Of a stretch of DNA of 27,583 nt, positions 24,414 through 27,583 are shown one piece after another (within the stretch, counting starts at the first letter, position 1; the number at the start of each line of letters is the position of its first letter). This stretch comes from Candidatus Acetothermia bacterium (GTDB lineage Bacteria > Bipolaricaulota > Bipolaricaulia > Bipolaricaulales > Bipolaricaulaceae), in contig PUMC01000088.1 in NCBI GenBank assembly GCA_003552425.1, forward strand, positions 1 to 27,583. Reading direction: 5' to 3'. The notes beneath the pieces are model-generated. The model did not search any database and had not been told where the DNA came from. It saw only the letters and a list, made by a program, of their open reading frames with translations. A program made the position numbers and the translations under genes.

Positions 24414-24442
24414 GGGGCCGCCTCCCTTTGGGAGGCGGCCCC
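24414..24442 (-). terminator. GC-rich hairpin between the BMP gene and ssnA
   Basis: Perfect 13-base arms (24414-24426 and 24430-24442) with a 3-base loop (TTT on plus strand). It begins 11 bases after the BMP stop codon. The minus strand downstream reads CGGCCTTCTTG, only weakly T-rich, so it may be a weak terminator, a processing stem or a 3' stabiliser that keeps solute-binding protein mRNA in excess. Confidence 0.6.
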
Positions 24443-24453
24443 ACAGAAGCCCG

Positions 24454-25617
24454 CTACTCGCCCGGCCAAGGGCCGAAAACGCCCTCGACTGCCCATTCCA
24501 TGGTGAAGAACAGTTCGGTGTAGTCTGAACGGCTGCCCTGGGGCACACGCAGGTTGCCCTGGCGGTCGTACAGCGGCCCGGAGAACGGGTCGAACACGAG
24601 TTGTGGGTCGGTCATCTGCTCGATCCGCACCAGAGCGAGATCATAGACCGAGATCTCCCCAAGCAGCGGATCGTCGACGATGACGCTCTTCAACGCATCC
24701 TCGAACACGGGGTTGATCACGGTGCCTGGAGCGGCCTCGAGTCGGGCCCCGCCGTCTCCAAGGAGCCCCCAGTAGAACACGTCCTCCAGCTCACCAGGCT
24801 TGTAGGCACCCGCGTACACCTTCGACAGGAAGTCGAGGTAGATCGGAACCCAGTCCACGACCTTGCTCGTCACCACGAGCTCTGGCGCGAAGTCGTAGTG
24901 GTTGGAATAGTGGCCGAAAGTGGGGATGCCAACTTCGGAAGCGACCTGGGCTACCGTAGCCGAGTCCTCGACGTAGAGGAGGACCTCCACACCATCGGCG
25001 ATCAGTGCCTCGGCGGCTTCCTTCGCTGCGGTGGGGTCGTACCATGAGTAGAGCCAACGCACGTGAATCTCCGCGTCGGGGTTGATCTCGCGGGCCCCAA
25101 TCGCCGTGGCGTTGATGTTCCGCTTGAGTTCGGGAACCGGGTTGGCGGCCACAAAGCCGATCTTCCCGGTCTCGGCCAGTGCGCTGGCCAGCAACCCCGT
25201 CACGTAGCTTGCCTGATACAGGTCGGCGAAGTACCGGACGATGTTCGGTGCGGTGTTGAGGAAGGCGATCTGCCCGAAGATGATATCCGGATAGCGGGGT
25301 GCGATCGTCGCAATGGGGAACTGGTAACCGAAGGATGTCGTGAAGATGACGTCCGCGCCGTCGTCGATCATCATGTCGACGACCTCGTCAACTTCGGCCT
25401 CGGCCACCGCCTCAGCGTACCTTGTCTCCAGCCAGGGGAAGGTATCGTCAACGACCCTTCTTGCGGCATCGTGCGCCCAGGTCCACCCGAAGTCACCGAC
25501 AGGTCCCACGTAGATGAACCCAGCGACGAGCTTGTTCTCGTTGGCTGCGAACACGGTCATTCCCAGCGCAGCCACCAGAAGTCCTACAAGAAGTGCTGTT
25601 AGTCTCTTGCCTCGCAT
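24454..25617 (-). CDS. BMP-family ABC solute-binding protein (nucleoside/purine type)
   Basis: 387 residues. The basic-membrane-protein (BMP/Med) family binds nucleosides or purines for ABC uptake. The fold signature is seen in VAGFIYVGPVGDFGWTWAHD, the GADVIFTTSFGYQ segment, GKIGFVAANPVPE and the late VEVLLYVEDSATVAQVA and VPIYLDFLSKVYAGAYKPGE. Residues 1-25 are a signal peptide with a likely VFA/AN cut. No lipobox Cys is present, unlike the lipoprotein members of monoderms, suggesting free periplasmic protein. ATG at 25617 has GGAGGAG 7 bases upstream (TTG at 25623 is too close to it). It follows the permeases after a 127-base gap. Confidence 0.93.
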   Translation of the reverse strand: MRGKRLTALLVGLLVAALGMTVFAANENKLVAGFIYVGPVGDFGWTWAHDAARRVVDDTFPWLETRYAEAVAEAEVDEVVDMMIDDGADVIFTTSFGYQFPIATIAPRYPDIIFGQIAFLNTAPNIVRYFADLYQASYVTGLLASALAETGKIGFVAANPVPELKRNINATAIGAREINPDAEIHVRWLYSWYDPTAAKEAAEALIADGVEVLLYVEDSATVAQVASEVGIPTFGHYSNHYDFAPELVVTSKVVDWVPIYLDFLSKVYAGAYKPGELEDVFYWGLLGDGGARLEAAPGTVINPVFEDALKSVIVDDPLLGEISVYDLALVRIEQMTDPQLVFDPFSGPLYDRQGNLRVPQGSRSDYTELFFTMEWAVEGVFGPWPGE

Positions 25618-25744
25618 CTGCAATCTCCTCCCTATTTCTACAACATAGCCGCAATCCTATGCAGCGTGTACTCACCATGCCGTTCATGTTTTAGCGCGCT
25701 ATCTTATGGGAAGATCACCTCCTTGCGTCCATCCTCTGTGTCAA

Positions 25745-26674
25745 CTACTTCTCACCTCGGATGTAGGGCAAGCCCAGAGAGGCCGGTGCGCCACGCGCAC
25801 GTCCGGATCTCCGCAGGCCGACCAGCGCCAGAACGACCACGGCCAGGGCATACGGCATGAGCTTGAGCAACTCCGGGGTGACGAAGTCCTGAAGGCGGAA
25901 CGAAAGGTGGTACAAGGCGCCGAAGAACAACGCTCCGCCGATCGCCCGGAACGGTTCCCACGAGGCGAAGATGGTGAGCGCGATGATGATCCAGCCCATC
26001 CCTGCCGTCATGCCTTCGGTCCAGGATGGACGGTAGGCGATGGAGAGGAAGCCACCCGCAAGTCCTGCCAGCGCGCCTCCAACGGCAACGCATAGATACC
26101 GTACGCGCACAACATTGATGCCAAGCACGTCGGCAGTTGCCGGCGACTCGCCTGCGGATCGGACCGCCAATCCCCAACGTGTCCGGTAGAGCACGAGCCA
26201 CAGAAGAACGGTGAGCCCAAGGCCGATGTAAAGGAGAGGGCTCTGTCTGGTGAAGAACATAGGGCCAACGATGGGGATATCGGACAGGCCTGGGATCGTG
26301 ATGTTGGCGAGTGGACGCGCGAGGGGTACCCCGACGAAGCCGCGCCCCAGGAAGCCCGCCAGTCCCAGGCCGAAGATCGACAGGATGAGTCCGGACACGT
26401 ACTGGTTGGCTCGCAGGGTGATCGAGGCCACACCGTGGAGCAAGCTGGCGAGCACCCCGACGCCGGCAGCAGCCAGCAGTCCCAGCACGGGGTTTCCCGT
26501 GCTCTGTGCGACGGCGAAACCGCTGAACGCACCGAGGATCATCATCCCCTCGACACCGAGGTTGATCACCCCCGAGCGCTCGGCGAGGATCTCACCCAGC
26601 GTGCCCAGAAGAAGCGGCGTGCCCAGGGCTAGACCCCGCGCCACCGTGCCGATGACCCAAGACTCCCAGCCCAT
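25745..26674 (-). CDS. ABC transporter permease, BMP/nucleoside family (YufQ-like)
   Basis: 309 residues with eight or more hydrophobic segments. Family hallmarks are TLGEILAERSGVINLGVEGMM, where inner-membrane permeases of the BPD_transp_2 group have their conserved coupling region, and AAGVGVLASLLHGVASITLRANQYVSGL (partly shortened here: key part LHGVASITLRANQYVSG). The GLAVRSAGESPATADVLGIN loop contacts the ATPase. The ATG at 26674 has AAGGGGGG about 7 bases upstream and overlaps the previous stop by one base (TAATG). An in-frame start at 26719 lies inside the other permease. It works with the adjacent permease and BMP protein. Confidence 0.93.
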   Translation of the reverse strand: MGWESWVIGTVARGLALGTPLLLGTLGEILAERSGVINLGVEGMMILGAFSGFAVAQSTGNPVLGLLAAAGVGVLASLLHGVASITLRANQYVSGLILSIFGLGLAGFLGRGFVGVPLARPLANITIPGLSDIPIVGPMFFTRQSPLLYIGLGLTVLLWLVLYRTRWGLAVRSAGESPATADVLGINVVRVRYLCVAVGGALAGLAGGFLSIAYRPSWTEGMTAGMGWIIIALTIFASWEPFRAIGGALFFGALYHLSFRLQDFVTPELLKLMPYALAVVVLALVGLRRSGRARGAPASLGLPYIRGEK

Positions 26675-27583
26675 TACGCATCCCCCCTTGCCAAGCGGAT
26701 CCTCCAGTACATGAGCCACTCGCTCCCGATCAGGAAGAAGAGCACAAGGCCACTCAGAACCTCTGTGAGTTGGAACGGCATGCGCAGCGTTACCCGGATG
26801 ACGTCTCCGCTGGCCAAGATCACTCCGAACAGAAGCGATGTGACGATTGCCGCTATGGGGTTACCGCGGGCTAACCAGGCCACCATGATCGCCGTGTACC
26901 CGTACCCCAGGGAGATCTGACCGGGATACAGCAGCTGGTGGTGGATACCGGCCACCTCGCCGACGCCAGCGATCCCCGCCAGGCCTCCCGACACCAGCAT
27001 CACCATAATGCTCACGCGAAGGAAGCTGATTCCTGCGTAACGAGCAGCGCCTTCCGACTCGCCCACGACCCGGGTCTCGTACCCCCCGCGTGTGTACAGA
27101 AAGAACACCGTTGCCAGAAGCGCTGCTGCCAGGCCGATGGCAAGTGTGGGGATGTGGACCCGGGAGTCCGCGAACACGGGCAGCTTGGCGGTAGCGGGGA
27201 AGATGTCCGTGTAAGGGAAGCCCCACATCGTGGGGCCGCGCCATGGCCCATACACAAGCCACTCGACGATGTAGATCATGACGTAGTTCAGCATGAGCGT
27301 CGAGATGACGTCGTTGACCTGGAGTTTGACCTTGAGGATCGCGGGGATGATTCCCCACAGTGCGCCTGCGGCGAACCCGGCGACAAACATGAGGATGATG
27401 TGCCAGGGGTTGGGGAGCGGAACGAACAGAGCGACGCCTGTGGCTGCCACTGCGCCCGCAAGCAGCTGGCCCTCGGCGCCGATGTTCCAGAATCGTGCAC
27501 GGAACGCCACAGCCAGGCCCACGCCGCAGAGAAGCAGGGGAATCGTGCGGCGTACCACCTCCATTTGTCCTCGTCGCGTCAAC
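26674..27583 (-). CDS. ABC transporter permease, BMP/nucleoside family (YufP-like), N-terminus cut by window edge
   Basis: About 302 residues are visible. The frame is open to the last base, and family members have roughly 30-60 more residues with one membrane segment before this point, so the true start lies beyond the window. Hallmarks: LAVAFRARFWNIGAEGQLLAG (16 and on), NDVISTLMLNYVMIY, the coupling loop RVVGESEGAARYAGI, and YGYTAIMVAWLARGNPIAA. Together with the next permease and BMP protein it forms a nucleoside/purine-type importer; the ATPase gene (YufO-like) should be just upstream, outside the window. Confidence 0.93.
   Translation of the reverse strand, partial: LTRRGQMEVVRRTIPLLLCGVGLAVAFRARFWNIGAEGQLLAGAVAATGVALFVPLPNPWHIILMFVAGFAAGALWGIIPAILKVKLQVNDVISTLMLNYVMIYIVEWLVYGPWRGPTMWGFPYTDIFPATAKLPVFADSRVHIPTLAIGLAAALLATVFFLYTRGGYETRVVGESEGAARYAGISFLRVSIMVMLVSGGLAGIAGVGEVAGIHHQLLYPGQISLGYGYTAIMVAWLARGNPIAAIVTSLLFGVILASGDVIRVTLRMPFQLTEVLSGLVLFFLIGSEWLMYWRIRLARGDA

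Noticed and set aside
25739..25744. TTGACA as -35 box for the BMP gene
   Set aside because: It lies just after the permease stop, but no -10 sequence occurs 15-19 bases downstream, so a promoter is not supported.
25618..25744. Purine riboswitch in the BMP leader
   Set aside because: The gap was examined because of the gene's likely ligand. I found no conserved loop sequences of a purine riboswitch, only short stems.

Overview
The window looks like a chromosomal segment of a GC-rich bacterium that is probably diderm and at least partly anaerobic. Diderm character is suggested by an FtsE/FtsX pair, an MMPL exporter with a LolA-like secreted partner, a lipobox protein, and a BMP-type solute-binding protein that lacks a lipobox. 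A YgfK/SsnA/molybdenum-hydroxylase-type gene set suggests anaerobic purine or N-heterocycle catabolism. The lineage cannot be fixed from the sequence. A candidate phylum such as Bipolaricaulota is only a guess. Genes are very tightly packed; no gap without a gene exceeds about 220 bases.

Layout. 1-1415 (+): end of a MacB/LolD-type ABC ATPase and its FtsX-fold permease. 1385-3770 (-): prmC, an FtsE-like ATPase with several degenerate motifs, and ftsX. 3801-4982 (+): a short TolB-like lipoprotein and ispD. 4997-7480 (-): mutS. 7579-8070 (+): HPP-family membrane protein. 8053-9021 (-): EamA/DMT transporter. 9171-9500 (+): a small membrane-anchored zinc-ribbon protein. 9508-9653: a nested inverted-repeat element built from five copies of one 14-mer. 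9660-13908 (+): a TetR-controlled operon (promoter and operator visible) with a small secreted protein, an MMPL/RND exporter and a LolA-like protein.

13949-27583 (-): a long co-directional run. Read in the direction of transcription it is BMP-family permease (cut by the window edge), second permease, BMP solute-binding protein, a GC-rich hairpin, ssnA, ygfK, a threonine-synthase-family PLP enzyme, a molybdenum-hydroxylase 2Fe-2S subunit, a MocA-like nucleotidyltransferase, the molybdenum-hydroxylase FAD subunit, hpt, tsaD and a HEAT-repeat protein.

How it fits together. The right-hand half resembles the ssnA-ygfK-ygfM-ygfJ part of the E. coli purine-degradation region, linked here to a dedicated nucleoside/purine-type ABC importer and a purine-salvage phosphoribosyltransferase. 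A fold-II PLP enzyme of the threonine synthase family occupies a place where E. coli has YgeX (another fold-II PLP lyase), and the catalytic molybdopterin subunit is absent from the window. This cluster is the strongest candidate for a distinctive system here. Other notable points are the motif-degenerate FtsE, four genes lacking a Shine-Dalgarno whose start codons sit 5-10 nt after a TATA-like hexamer (possible leaderless mRNAs), and the repeat element at 9508-9653.
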